A stretch of 55,180 nucleotides of DNA, taken from Nocardia testacea NBRC 100365 (GTDB lineage: Bacteria; Actinomycetota; Actinomycetes; Mycobacteriales; Mycobacteriaceae). Under the pieces are notes generated by a model. That model did no database searches. It was not told where the DNA came from and saw only the letters and a list, made by a program, of their open reading frames with translations. Where the stretch lies: positions 1 through 55,180 of the forward strand of contig NZ_BAGJ01000128.1 of assembly GCF_000308775.1 (NCBI RefSeq), given 5' to 3'. The translations under genes and the position numbers were made by a program. Positions 33,870 to 43,617 of the stretch are shown piece after piece. Each line of letters opens with the position of its first letter. The first letter of the stretch is position 1.

Positions 33870-34454
33870 TCACACGTGCAGGGTGGGACGGTAGATGAGC
33901 TCCTGGATATTGCCGTCGAGCGTCCGGCTCTCGATCAGCTCCAGATCGAAGTCGGCGGCGCCGCCGAAGATCGGGTCGGTGCCGGTCCGCCCCGTGATCA
34001 CCGGGAAGATCGTCACCTGCACCCGGTCGACCAGACCGGCGGCCAACAGCGCCCAGTTCATCGACAGACTGCCGTGTGACCGCAACGGCACCTCGGATTC
34101 CTTCTTGAGCCGGGCGACGATATCGACGGCGTCGCCGCTCGCGATGGTCGCGTCCGGCCAGTCGAGTGGGCCTTCCACAGTGCTCGACACCACCGTCGCG
34201 GGCAGGTTCCGCATCCGGGTGACCCAGGGGTCACCCACCCCGGACTCTTCGGTGCTCGAGCCCAGCATCTCCACGAACTGCCGGAACGTGTTGGCACCGA
34301 ATATCATCCGTTGCTCGGTGCCGAACAGTTCCAATCGGCGGTCGAGCAGTTCGGGGCCCTGTTTGCCCCAGTAGCCGCCCCAGTCGCCGCCCTCTCCGTA
34401 GGAGCCGTAGCCGTCGAGGCTGGAGAAGACGTCGAAGGTGTAGGTGGCGGGCAT
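33870..34454 (-). CDS. Dihydrofolate reductase family (RibD C-terminal-like) protein
   Basis: 194 aa from the ATG at 34454, with GAGGAG about 8 nt upstream. N-terminal FDVFSSLDGYGSYG and the central MIFGANTFRQFVEML, then DIVARLKKESEVPLRSHGSLSMNWALLAAGLVDRVQVTIFPVITG, are typical of the RibD_C/DHFR-like superfamily that binds NADPH. Most such stand-alone proteins have unknown substrates. It is convergent with the RidA gene (26-nt gap). Confidence 0.87.
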   Translation of the reverse strand: MPATYTFDVFSSLDGYGSYGEGGDWGGYWGKQGPELLDRRLELFGTEQRMIFGANTFRQFVEMLGSSTEESGVGDPWVTRMRNLPATVVSSTVEGPLDWPDATIASGDAVDIVARLKKESEVPLRSHGSLSMNWALLAAGLVDRVQVTIFPVITGRTGTDPIFGGAADFDLELIESRTLDGNIQELIYRPTLHV

Positions 34455-34586
34455 AATGCTCTCCTCGGGTGCGGTGATCGGGCATGTACGGGTACAGACC
34501 CGGGACCACGGCGAAACTCATCGGAGGTCGGGCTCCGGATAAGGCCGAGGCGCTCACCCGAGCGGCGCATAGGCGCCACGTTGCTG

Positions 34587-34623
34587 AAAGGGGCCCTCCC
34601 ACAACTTGCGGAAGGGCCCCTTT
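34587..34623 (-). terminator. Terminator of the three-gene cassette (copy of the ilvC terminator)
   Basis: AAAGGGGCCCTCCC pairs with GAAGGGCCCCTTT around a short loop. It lies about 80 nt after the cassette's last stop and ends in a short T-run on the minus strand. Its duplicate follows ilvC. Confidence 0.75.
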
Positions 34624-34691
34624 CGGCGCTGAATCAGCGAACCGCTCAGGCGGTTTCGGTGATCGGCCGGTCGCCCCAGCTCATCAGGTCG
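34587..34691. repeat. Direct repeat A: displaced copy of the ilvC 3' end and terminator
   Basis: About 93% identical (six substitutions and one 1-nt indel) to 36810-36913. On the minus strand it encodes [14 protein letters not shown] and a stop, the last 14 residues of IlvC with one Val-to-Gly change, followed by a copy of the AAAGGGG...CCCCTTT terminator. It directly follows the last gene of the three-gene cassette. Confidence 0.9.
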
Positions 34692-34703
34692 TGTCCACCG
34701 ATG

Positions 34704-35303
34704 TCATCGGGAACGACCGAGAGTGGCCAGGAGGTCTTCGTGTAGTTCGAACCAGACACGGTGGGCGGACTCGCGGTCGGTCGCGGTCAGCCAGGCGGGA
34801 TCCGTTCGAGCGCGATCCACGGCCATATCGAATCGCTCATGGTAGCCGCTGTACCGTGGCAAGCGGTTCACCAGACGCTCCTCGAGCACCGACCACCCTG
34901 CGCTGCCGCGGGAGAGGCTCGAGAGGACATCCGCAAGGCTCGCGGGCGGTTCGGTGATGCCCATCTCGGTCAACTGCCAGCGCGTGCACGCGTCGACCAC
35001 CAGGCGGTTGAGTGGCTCGAACTCGGCCATCACGGACTCGACCAGGGGCCGGGCCTCCGTGCTCTTCAGCTCCTCCGCCAGGAGTTTTTCTCCCAGCGTC
35101 TTACCCGCTTCGGTCAGCGACCATCCGCCGTCGTCCTCGAATCGGCTCCGGGTCACCTGCCCGGCCGCCTGGGCCTCGCGCAGGAATTCCGCAGCCTCGG
35201 CGGGCAGGACGCCCGCGCGCTCGCTCACGGGGATGGTTCCGGCGTAACCGAGGAGGCGCAGTGCGTGGAGGACCTGTCGCCGAACGTCCTGTGGTGAGTT
35301 CAT
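34704..35303 (-). CDS. Hypothetical 199-aa protein of the ilvC-flanked cassette
   Basis: 199 aa from the ATG at 35303, which overlaps the stop of the ATP-grasp gene by 4 nt. The first 75 residues (VRRQVLHALRLLGYAGTIPVSERAGVLPAEAAEFLREAQAAGQVTRS, then GGWSLTEAGKTLGEKLLAEEL) look like a winged helix-turn-helix of the MarR/PadR kind. The remainder is helical with many Trp/Arg residues (FDMAVDRARTDPAWLTATDRESAHRVWFELHEDLL) and no family I know. Coupling suggests that it works with the upstream enzyme, perhaps as phosphoryl acceptor, substrate-binding subunit or regulator. These roles are speculative. Confidence 0.7.
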   Translation of the reverse strand: MNSPQDVRRQVLHALRLLGYAGTIPVSERAGVLPAEAAEFLREAQAAGQVTRSRFEDDGGWSLTEAGKTLGEKLLAEELKSTEARPLVESVMAEFEPLNRLVVDACTRWQLTEMGITEPPASLADVLSSLSRGSAGWSVLEERLVNRLPRYSGYHERFDMAVDRARTDPAWLTATDRESAHRVWFELHEDLLATLGRSR

Positions 35304-36370
35304 CGGGCCTTCTGTGCGGTGATGGTTCCGGCGGTGCCGTCGACGTCGACGAGCATGTCTTCGGGCAGGTCCATAGCTGAAGTAACGTCGGTGACGGCGG
35401 GGATACGCAATTCGCGGGCGACGATCGCGGCATGGGCGAGCACCCCTCCACGCGTGGTGACGACGGCCGCGGCCCGAGCGAGCAGTGGTGCCCAGGCCGG
35501 TGACGTGGCCCGGCACACCAGCACTTCACCCGAGGTGAACCGAGCGAAGTCGTCCAGGCCGTTGACGATGCGTAAAACGCCCCGCGCCCGGCCCGGGCTC
35601 GCCGGTGTTCCCGAAGCGACGATCATCGCGTTCATCACCGGGAGACAGGCCGGACTTCGGTCGCTCTTCGTGGTCGATGTGATCGGCCGGGCTTGCAACA
35701 CCCAGACCTGGCTACCCGTGAGCGCCCACTCCAGGTCTTGGCCGCCACCGAGGAGTCCCTCCGCGCGCGTCGCGACCCGGCTCACCGTGACCGCCTGCTC
35801 GGCGCTGAGGACCTCGGGCGCCTCCGCGGACCTGGGGCCGCAGCCAGGGGCGATCCGCCATCTTTCCGGACTCGCCCGACCCGACACGAGCCGATCGCCC
35901 AGACCACGGACGGCCTCGAGGACGACGGCCCGTCGCCCGCTGATGGGATCGCGGGTGAAGGCGACACCGGCCGCGTCGGGTACCAGCATCCGCTGCACGA
36001 TGACGGCGATGCCTCGAGGAACCGGCCGACCGAGGGCGGCAGCGTAAGCGCGCGCCTCGTCGACCGCAGCGGCGGTTCGTCGCACCTGGACTTCGACCTC
36101 ACCGGACGACACGTTCAGGGTCGTGCGGAACTGTCCCGCGAACGACGCCTCGCTGCCATCCTCGGCCAACGCCGACGACCGCACTGCGAAGCGCGACCCG
36201 CCCAACGTCTCCAAGACGCCGAGCAGCTCACGCTCCCAGCCGACGCCCGCACCGACGGGCAGAGCGAATCCGTTCGGGACCGCGAAACCGGCTCGTAGCA
36301 GCCGCCCCAGCGTGGCCGCCTTCGCCCCGCACGACATGCCCGCCTCGCGGAGCGGGACGAACGCGGTCAC
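35300..36370 (-). CDS. Miniature PEP-synthase-like protein: ATP-grasp domain plus phospho-histidine domain
   Basis: 356 aa from the GTG at 36370, overlapping the upstream stop by 4 nt (GTGA). Residues 1 to about 245 match the PPDK/PEP-synthase ATP-binding domain: GAKAATLGRLLRAGFAVPNGF, RFAVRSSALAEDG, SFAGQFRTTLNV, GVAFTRDPISG and VWVLQARPIT. Residues about 270-350 are the swivelling PEP-utilisers domain with the phosphorylated His313 in TTRGGVLAHAAIVARE. It lacks both the C-terminal PEP/pyruvate barrel of PEP synthase and the 400-residue rifamycin-binding domain of rifampin phosphotransferase, which has the same end domains. The acceptor must therefore be another protein or a small molecule bound by a partner, possibly the coupled 199-aa protein. 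Confidence 0.8.
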   Translation of the reverse strand: MTAFVPLREAGMSCGAKAATLGRLLRAGFAVPNGFALPVGAGVGWERELLGVLETLGGSRFAVRSSALAEDGSEASFAGQFRTTLNVSSGEVEVQVRRTAAAVDEARAYAAALGRPVPRGIAVIVQRMLVPDAAGVAFTRDPISGRRAVVLEAVRGLGDRLVSGRASPERWRIAPGCGPRSAEAPEVLSAEQAVTVSRVATRAEGLLGGGQDLEWALTGSQVWVLQARPITSTTKSDRSPACLPVMNAMIVASGTPASPGRARGVLRIVNGLDDFARFTSGEVLVCRATSPAWAPLLARAAAVVTTRGGVLAHAAIVARELRIPAVTDVTSAMDLPEDMLVDVDGTAGTITAQKAR

Positions 36371-36741
36371 GGCCGCGATTCCAGCCGGGCGAGAACTCGG
36401 GACATTCGCTGCTGCGCGGCCTGCCCCGACCCCAGCCCCAGTGCCGCCCCGATTTGCTGGAATGTGACGCCCGCGGCCCTCGCTGCGAAGAGTAGGGCCG
36501 CCTCGGCCTGGTCCAGTTCCGAACGGGCCGCGCCGAGCAGCGCCAGGCCCGCCGTCACGACCTCCGGGTCGACCTCGAGCTCCGACGCCTTCCACGCCGC
36601 CAGCCGCACCAGATCGCAGTCGCTCGGCGGTTGTCCAGCGTGCTGCCAAGGCCGGTCGGGCAAGGCGTCGCCACCGGCAGCACCCAGAACAGCGCGGTGG
36701 GCCGTGAGAGCAGCCGCGTGGGAACGGTCATCGGAATGCAC
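36367..36741 (-). CDS. Small helix-turn-helix protein, first gene of the cassette
   Basis: 124 aa from a GTG at 36741; the ribosome site is weak. The C-terminal half (AALLFAARAAGVTFQQIGAALGLGSGQAAQQRMSRVLARL) is a sigma-70 region 4-like helix-turn-helix of the type found in small actinobacterial DNA-binding proteins. The N-terminal half is helical. Its stop overlaps the next gene's GTG by 4 nt. A double palindrome lies 18 nt upstream of the start and is a likely autoregulatory site. Confidence 0.7.
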   Translation of the reverse strand: MHSDDRSHAAALTAHRAVLGAAGGDALPDRPWQHAGQPPSDCDLVRLAAWKASELEVDPEVVTAGLALLGAARSELDQAEAALLFAARAAGVTFQQIGAALGLGSGQAAQQRMSRVLARLESRP

Positions 36742-36758
36742 GGATCCATGCTCACCCG

Positions 36759-36789
36759 ATCAACATCGTGTTGTCAACGCGATGTTGAT
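36759..36789. promoter_or_regulatory. Double pseudo-palindrome upstream of the cassette
   Basis: Outer arms ATCAACATCG (36759-36768) and CGATGTTGAT (36780-36789). Inside, two 13-bp units CAACATCGTGTTG and CAACGCGATGTTG are separated by one base. It lies 18 nt upstream of the GTG of the HTH gene, as expected for an operator covering its promoter. Confidence 0.6.
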
Positions 36790-36809
36790 GAATTGCCGTC
36801 ATCGACAGC

Positions 36810-37980
<1,171 letters not shown>

Positions 37981-38484
37981 TCAACGGGTGGCGGTGATGG
38001 ACTTCGGTCCGCGGCCCACGGCCACCACCCCGGATTGCACGATCTCCCGGATGCCGTACGGCTCGAGCATGCGCAGCAGCGCGTCGAGCTTGGACCGGGT
38101 ACCGGTCGCCTCGACGGTGAGCGCGTCGGGCGAGACGTCGATGACCTTGGCGCGGAACAGGTTGACCGATTCGATCACCTGGGTGCGCACACTGGCGTCG
38201 GCACGGACCTTCACCAGGATCAGTTCACGGGCCACGGAGGTCTCCGGGTCCTGCTCGACGATCTTGATCACATTCACCAGCTTGTTGAGCTGTTTGGTGA
38301 CCTGTTCCAGCGGCAGATCGTCCACGGTGACCACGATGGTCATCCGGGAGATCTCCTTGACCTCGGTGGCGCCGACGGCGAGGGATTCGATATTGAATCC
38401 GCGCCGGGAGAACAGGCTGGCCACCCGGGCCAGCACACCCGGCTTGTCCTCGACCAGGACGCTGAGGGTGTGGGTGGTGCTCAT
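37981..38484 (-). CDS. ilvN: Acetolactate synthase small (regulatory) subunit
   Basis: 167-aa regulatory subunit that confers valine feedback inhibition on IlvB. The N-terminal ACT domain is [34 protein letters not shown]; the C-terminal ALS_ss_C domain follows from about residue 85 ([42 protein letters not shown]). The ATG at 38484 overlaps the ilvB stop by 4 nt, which keeps subunit amounts balanced. Confidence 0.97.
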   Translation of the reverse strand: MSTTHTLSVLVEDKPGVLARVASLFSRRGFNIESLAVGATEVKEISRMTIVVTVDDLPLEQVTKQLNKLVNVIKIVEQDPETSVARELILVKVRADASVRTQVIESVNLFRAKVIDVSPDALTVEATGTRSKLDALLRMLEPYGIREIVQSGVVAVGRGPKSITATR

Positions 38485-40406
38485 GATGGGTTCCCCTCGG
38501 TCTCGGCCTGCTCACGGTTCATGGCCTCGTGGATGATGGCGGGTTCGGCGGCCGTCTCGTCCTCGTCGAACAGCGGGCGGATCCCGCGGGCGGCCATGAT
38601 CTCGTCGTTGCTGGTGCCCGCGGCGACCATCGGCCACACCTGGGCGTCCTTGCCGACGATGAAATCGATCACCACGGGACGGTCGTTGATCGACTGCGCC
38701 TCGCGGATCGCGGCCTCGACGTCCTCTTCCTTCTCCACCCGGATACCGTGGCAGCCCAGGGCCTCGGCGAGCTTCACGAAATCGGGGATGCGCAGGCCGT
38801 GGGTCTTGAGGTCGGTATTGGAGTAGCGCTGGTCGTAGAACAGGGTCTGCCACTGGCGGACCATGCCCAGGTTGCCGTTGTTGATCAGCGCCACCTTGAT
38901 CGGCACCCCCTCCACCGCGCAGGTGGCGAGTTCCTGATTGGTCATCTGGAAGCAGCCGTCACCGTCGACCGCCCACACCTCGCGGTCGGGCGCACCCATC
39001 TTGGCGCCCATCGCGGCGGGAACCGCGTACCCCATGGTTCCGGCGCCGCCGGAGTTCAGCCAGGTCCGCGGCTTCTCGTACTTGATGAACTGGGCGGCCC
39101 ACATCTGGTGCTGGCCGACACCCGCGCAGTAGATGGCGTCGGGACCGGCCAGGCGGCCCAGCGTCTCGATAACGAACTCCGGCGACACCGACCCGTCCGA
39201 GGGCTTGCTCCAGCCGAGCGGGTAGGAGTCGCGGATGCCGTCGAGGTAGGTCCGCCAGGCGGTCAGGTCGAGTTCGAAACCGGCCGGGTCGGCGCGCAGG
39301 GTCTCGATGAGTTCGGTGATCACCTCGCGGCAGTCGCCGACGATCGGCACATCGGCGTGCCGGTTCTTGCCGATCTCGGCCGGGTCGATATCGGCGTGGA
39401 TGACCTTGGCGCCGGGTGCGAAGGAGTCCAGCCGGCCGGTGACCCGGTCGTCGAAGCGGGCGCCCAGGGTGACCAGCAGGTCGGATTTCTGCAGGGCGGC
39501 CACCGCGGCCACGGTGCCGTGCATACCCGGCATACCCATATTGAGTTCGTGGCTGTCGGGGAACGCGCCGCGCGCCATCAGCGTGGTGACCACCGGGATA
39601 CCGGTGAGCTCGGCGAGCTCCAGCAGTTCGGCCGACGCCTCGGACTTGATCACACCACCGCCGACGTACAGCACGGGCTGGGTGGACTCGGCGATCAGCC
39701 GGGCGGCCTCGCGCACCTGCTTACCGTGCGGTTTGGTGACCGGACGGTAGCCGGGCAGCCGCATCTCCGGCGGCCAGCTGAACGTGGTCTGCTCCTGGAG
39801 CACATCCTTGGGGATGTCGACCAGCACCACCCCGGGCCGGCCGCTGGACGCCAGGTAGAAGGCCTCGGCGAGGATCCGCGGGATATCGATGCCCTCTTTG
39901 ATCAGGAAGTTGTGCTTGGTGATCGGCATGGTGATGCCGGAGATATCGGCTTCCTGGAAGGCGTCGGTGCCGATGAGGCTACGGCCGACCTGCCCGGTGA
40001 TCGCGACCATCGGCACCGAGTCCATCTGGGCGTCCGCGATCGGGGTCACCAGGTTGGTCGCGCCGGGACCGGAGGTCGCCATACACACCCCGACCTTGCC
40101 GGTGGCCTGGGCGTATCCGGTGGCCGCGTGGCCCGCGCCCTGCTCGTGCCGCACGAGCACATGGCGCACCTTGGTCGAATCGAAGAGCGGATCGTAAACA
40201 GGAAGGACAGCACCGCCCGGAATACCGAATACGGTGTCGACGCCGAGCTCCTCGAGGGAGCGGACGACGGACTGCGCGCCGGTGACCCGCTCGGGCGGGA
40301 CCTGGCGGCGGTTCGCCTGGGTGGTCGGAGCGCCGGCCGGAGCCGACGGGTTCGAAGGCGCGGGCCTGCGGGCCGAAGGCCCGGGCCGGGTAGTTGGTGC
40401 GCTCAC
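38481..40406 (-). CDS. ilvB: Acetolactate synthase large (catalytic) subunit
   Basis: 641-aa ThDP- and FAD-dependent enzyme, first committed step of branched-chain amino acid synthesis. Features: catalytic Glu in [23 protein letters not shown] region ([31 protein letters not shown]), and the ThDP motif from [31 protein letters not shown]. The GTG start at 40406 follows AAGGAA; about 40 Pro/Ala-rich residues precede the conserved core. Transcription is probably attenuated by the leader at 40447-40585. It is first of ilvBNC. Confidence 0.97.
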   Translation of the reverse strand: MSAPTTRPGPSARRPAPSNPSAPAGAPTTQANRRQVPPERVTGAQSVVRSLEELGVDTVFGIPGGAVLPVYDPLFDSTKVRHVLVRHEQGAGHAATGYAQATGKVGVCMATSGPGATNLVTPIADAQMDSVPMVAITGQVGRSLIGTDAFQEADISGITMPITKHNFLIKEGIDIPRILAEAFYLASSGRPGVVLVDIPKDVLQEQTTFSWPPEMRLPGYRPVTKPHGKQVREAARLIAESTQPVLYVGGGVIKSEASAELLELAELTGIPVVTTLMARGAFPDSHELNMGMPGMHGTVAAVAALQKSDLLVTLGARFDDRVTGRLDSFAPGAKVIHADIDPAEIGKNRHADVPIVGDCREVITELIETLRADPAGFELDLTAWRTYLDGIRDSYPLGWSKPSDGSVSPEFVIETLGRLAGPDAIYCAGVGQHQMWAAQFIKYEKPRTWLNSGGAGTMGYAVPAAMGAKMGAPDREVWAVDGDGCFQMTNQELATCAVEGVPIKVALINNGNLGMVRQWQTLFYDQRYSNTDLKTHGLRIPDFVKLAEALGCHGIRVEKEEDVEAAIREAQSINDRPVVIDFIVGKDAQVWPMVAAGTSNDEIMAARGIRPLFDEDETAAEPAIIHEAMNREQAETEGNPS

Positions 40407-40446
40407 CGTCTTGGTTCCTTACTGCTTGTCGTTCACTGGTCCCGAC

Positions 40447-40485
40447 ATAAAAAAGCCCTCGACAGCCGGCGGCTGTTCGAGGGTG
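40447..40485 (-). terminator. Attenuator terminator in the ilvB leader
   Basis: Stem of CCCTCGA plus CAGCCG (40458-40470) with CGGCTGTTCGAGGG (40472-40485), followed on the minus strand by a run of six T. It lies between the leader peptide and ilvB, as expected for an attenuator. Confidence 0.85.
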
Positions 40486-40531
40486 GCGCGTCGCAGTGCG
40501 AGCTGACGTATTCGACTCCGGATCGTCTGGC

Positions 40532-40585
40532 TCAGCGCTGGACGCGCCGGCCGATTACGAGCAACTCGTTTCGATTCACGCGCAT
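40532..40585 (-). CDS. Leader peptide of the ilvBNC operon
   Basis: 17-codon ORF: MRVNRNELLVIGRRVQR. Four consecutive codons specify Leu, Leu, Val and Ile, the regulatory amino acids of this operon, with a further Val near the end. The ORF stops 47 nt upstream of the terminator stem, at a distance suited to ribosome-controlled attenuation. No clear ribosome site precedes its ATG; it could be leaderless. No protein product is expected to persist. It is too small to be found by length alone, so support comes from its codons and position. Confidence 0.75.
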   Translation of the reverse strand: MRVNRNELLVIGRRVQR

Positions 40586-40631
40586 GACGGTATGTGTGCG
40601 TGTGGTGCGGAGTCAAACAGCTGACCGCCGA

Positions 40632-40650
40632 CTTCCCATTATGTGGGAAG
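40632..40650. promoter_or_regulatory. Inverted repeat between ilvB leader and the PH-domain gene
   Basis: CTTCCCA-TTATG-TGGGAAG, perfect 7-bp arms, in the divergent promoter region. It is a candidate operator; no cognate regulator is identified. Confidence 0.5.
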
Positions 40651-40695
40651 GTAGCGGGTGCTCACGCCGGTCCACCATGATGCGAGGATGGTGAG

Positions 40696-41615
40696 GTGTC
40701 ATCACCGCATCAGTCCGTGCCACCTCCTGAATCGTCCCACAACCCCGCCGCCGCGGAGGTAACGGGTGGGGATACGGCGCCGCCCGGACCCACGCGTGTG
40801 ATCCGCACGACACGACTGTCGTTCCTCGGCGTGTTCATCCTCGCGATGTGCGTGTTCTTCCCCATCGTCGGCTGGCCGGCCGGACTGTTCTGGCTCGCGC
40901 TGATCCCGATCGGGGTGCTCGTCTGGATCCTGCGTACCCAGACGCGGGTGTCACCGGCTGGCCTGGATCTGCGGTCGGTCTTCTCCTCCCGGCATATCGA
41001 CTGGGCACAGGTGAAGGGCCTGAGCATCCCCAAACGCGGATTCGTCCGCGCCCATCTGGACGACGACAGCGAGGTACCGCTGCCGGCGGTGAGCTACGAC
41101 CGGTTGCGTGATCTGGTGGACGCCTCCGGCGGGCGTATCCCTGATCCGTTCGTGCTCCCGGATCCCGCCCCGGCCGCCGAGCCCCCGCCGACGACGACAC
41201 CGCACCCGATGACGCCATACACGGTGCCGGCGACTCGGCGCCCGCTGCCGGAACCGGCCGTCCCGCGCCCGCCGACGCGACACCCGCCGACCCGGCGCAC
41301 GACGACTCGGCGCACGACGACTCGGCGCACGACGACTCGGCGCCCACCTCCGGAACCGGCCGTCCCACGCCCGCCGACTCGGCGCCCGCCGCCGCGGCAT
41401 CCGACGACGCGACACCGCCTGCCGCGGGTTCCGGCGCGGCGTCGGCTCATCCCGCGTCGGATGAGGCGGCGTCCGCCGACACGGCATCGGGCGATGCGAA
41501 GTCCGGCCGGCCCGCACCCGGCCGTTCCGGCGAGACACGCACCGGCTCCGGCGACCCCTCCGCCACTCCCAGGGCTGCCGATACCGGCCCCGGGCCCACT
41601 TCCGAACGGGAGTAG
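40696..41615 (+). CDS. PH-domain membrane protein, CFP-6 (Rv3004)-like, with a probable frameshift
   Basis: GTG start at 40696 with AGGA upstream. Two hydrophobic helices (about residues 38-78: LSFLGVFILAMCVFFPIVGW, GLFWLALIPIGVLVWIL) are followed by a PH_6 domain (RVSPAGLDLRSVFSSRHIDWAQVKGLSIPKRGFVRAHLDDDSEVPLPAV...). The position beside ilvB matches Rv3004 (CFP-6). Read as given, the frame continues to 41793 through an Arg/Thr/Pro-rich nonsense-like tail that overlaps ilvD by 82 nt. Adding one C to the C5 tract at 41182-41186 switches to a frame giving an Ala/Asp/Pro-rich tail with three DDSAH repeats and a TAG at 41613-41615, 96 nt before ilvD. I regard this as a sequencing indel or a real frameshift; coordinates use the restored end. 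Confidence 0.7.
41297..41345 (+). repeat. Short tandem repeat in the PH-protein tail
   Basis: Three copies of the 15-bp unit CGCACGACGACTCGG. In the restored frame it encodes Ala-His-Asp-Asp-Ser repeats; in the as-read frame it gives Thr-Thr-Arg-Arg. Confidence 0.85.
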
Positions 41616-41711
41616 CCTGGAAAATCGCCGATCGCACCCGACCGCGGTCCCCGCGCTGGGCGATACGGCGCTGTCGCAACTTTCAGCCCCGCGACCCGAC
41701 CGAGGACACTC

Positions 41712-43553
41712 ATGCCACCGCTTCGTTCCCGAACAACCACCATCGGCCGCAATGCCGCCGGCGCCCGCGCCCTGTGGCGGGCCACCGGTATGACCGATTC
41801 CGATTTCGGCAAGCCGATCGTCGCCATCGCCAACTCCTACACCCAGTTCGTGCCGGGGCACGTACACCTCAAGGACGTCGGCGAGATCGTGGCCGATGCG
41901 GTGCGGGAAGCGGGCGGGGTACCGCGGGAATTCCACACCATCGCGGTGGACGACGGTATCGCCATGGGACACGGCGGCATGCTCTACTCGCTGCCCAGCC
42001 GGGAGATCATCGCGGATTCGGTGGAGTACATGGTGAACGCGCACACCGCCGACGCGCTGGTGTGCATCTCCAACTGCGACAAGATCACCCCGGGCATGCT
42101 CAACGCCGCCATGCGGCTGAACATCCCCACGGTCTTCGTCTCCGGCGGCCCGATGGAGGCCGGAAAGGCCGTGGTCGTGGGCGGCGTCGCGCAGGCCCCG
42201 ACCGACCTGATCACCGCTATCTCGGCCAGCGCGAATTCCGCGGTGACCGATGACGGATTGAGCGAGGTCGAGCGCAGTGCCTGCCCGACCTGCGGTTCCT
42301 GCTCCGGCATGTTCACCGCCAACTCCATGAACTGTCTCACCGAGGCCCTGGGTCTCGCGCTGCCGGGCAACGGGTCGACGCTGGCCACCCACGCGGCCCG
42401 CCGTGCCCTGTTCGAGCGCGCGGGCACGATCGTCGTCGATATCGCGACCCGCTGGTACCGCGACGACGACGCCTCGGTGCTGCCGCGCAATGTCGCGAAC
42501 GAGAAGGCCTTCCGCAACGCCATGGCCCTGGACGTGGCGATGGGCGGGTCCACCAATACCGTCCTGCACACGCTGGCCGCGGCCCAGGAGGGCGAGGTCG
42601 ATTTCGACCTGCACACCATCGAGACCATCAGCCGCAAGGTGCCGACGCTGTCGAAGGTTTCACCGAACTCGGACTATCACATGGAGGACGTGCACCGGGC
42701 CGGCGGTATCCCCGCCATCCTCGGTGAGCTGCGCCGGGCCGGACTGCTGGAAACCGATGTGACCACCGTGCACAGCGCGTCGGTGGACGAATGGCTCGAC
42801 ACCTGGGACATCCGTTCCGGCAAGGCGTCCGAGGAAGCACTGGAACTCTTCCACGCGGCACCGGGCGGGGTGCGCACCACCGAACCCTTCTCGACCGAGA
42901 ACCGCTGGTCGTCGCTGGACACCGATGCCGCGGGCGGGTGCATCCGCGATATCGAGCACGCCTACACCGCCGAGGGCGGGCTGGTCGTATTGCGCGGCAA
43001 TCTCGCGGTCGACGGCGCGGTGCTCAAAACCGCCGGTATCGACGAGGAACTGTTCTCCTTCGAAGGACCGGCCGTGGTGGTCGAATCCCAGGAGGAAGCC
43101 GTCTCGGTGATCCTGGGCAAGAAGATCCGGCCCGGTGATGTGCTCGTGGTGCGGTACGAGGGTCCGGCGGGCGGGCCGGGAATGCAGGAGATGCTCCATC
43201 CGACCGCGTTCCTCAAGGGCGCGGGCCTGGGCAAACAGTGCGCCCTGATCACCGACGGCCGGTTCTCCGGCGGCACCTCGGGTCTGTCGATCGGCCATAT
43301 CTCGCCGGAGGCGGCCAGCGGCGGTGTGATCGGCCTGGTGGAGAACGGCGACCGGATCCGCATCGACGTCGCGACCCGCACCCTGGAGGTCGTCGTCGAC
43401 GAGGCGGTGCTGGCCGAACGCCGGGCCAAGATGGAAGCCCGCGAACGGCCGTGGCAGCCGCAGAACCGGGAACGGACGGTCACCACCGCGCTGCGCGCCT
43501 ATGCCGCGATGGCGACCTCGGCCGACAAAGGCGCGGTCCGGCACGTGCCCTGA
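41712..43553 (+). CDS. ilvD: Dihydroxy-acid dehydratase
   Basis: 613-aa Fe-S enzyme, third step of valine/isoleucine synthesis (dehydration of dihydroxy acids to 2-keto acids). It is the long E. coli-type form, starting [27 protein letters not shown], with [13 protein letters not shown] and [20 protein letters not shown] providing cluster Cys, and C-terminal [20 protein letters not shown]. The E. coli-type enzyme carries a [4Fe-4S] cluster. It is transcribed away from ilvBNC and sits between the CFP-6-like and DoxX genes, a place not occupied by ilvD in M. tuberculosis. A perfect palindromic terminator follows. Confidence 0.96.
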   Translation: MPPLRSRTTTIGRNAAGARALWRATGMTDSDFGKPIVAIANSYTQFVPGHVHLKDVGEIVADAVREAGGVPREFHTIAVDDGIAMGHGGMLYSLPSREIIADSVEYMVNAHTADALVCISNCDKITPGMLNAAMRLNIPTVFVSGGPMEAGKAVVVGGVAQAPTDLITAISASANSAVTDDGLSEVERSACPTCGSCSGMFTANSMNCLTEALGLALPGNGSTLATHAARRALFERAGTIVVDIATRWYRDDDASVLPRNVANEKAFRNAMALDVAMGGSTNTVLHTLAAAQEGEVDFDLHTIETISRKVPTLSKVSPNSDYHMEDVHRAGGIPAILGELRRAGLLETDVTTVHSASVDEWLDTWDIRSGKASEEALELFHAAPGGVRTTEPFSTENRWSSLDTDAAGGCIRDIEHAYTAEGGLVVLRGNLAVDGAVLKTAGIDEELFSFEGPAVVVESQEEAVSVILGKKIRPGDVLVVRYEGPAGGPGMQEMLHPTAFLKGAGLGKQCALITDGRFSGGTSGLSIGHISPEAASGGVIGLVENGDRIRIDVATRTLEVVVDEAVLAERRAKMEARERPWQPQNRERTVTTALRAYAAMATSADKGAVRHVP

Positions 43554-43570
43554 TCCGCCTCGAAACAATG

Positions 43571-43602
43571 AAGGCGCTCCCTCGGATCCGAGGGAGCGCC
43601 TT
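43571..43602. terminator. Palindromic terminator between ilvD and doxX
   Basis: A 32-bp perfect palindrome with arms AAGGCGCTCCCTCGGA / TCCGAGGGAGCGCCTT, flanked by T-rich ends on both sides, between convergent genes. Confidence 0.9.
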
Positions 43603-43617
43603 TGTCGTCTCATGAAG

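Noticed and set aside
34587..34623. Rifamycin-associated element upstream of a resistance gene
   Set aside because: The GGGGCCC...GGGCCCC sequence looked suggestive next to a rifampin-phosphotransferase-like protein, but it lies downstream of the cassette and is a copy of the ilvC terminator.
35300..36370. Complete rifampin phosphotransferase
   Set aside because: The central rifamycin-binding domain of about 400 residues is missing; the protein is less than half the usual length.
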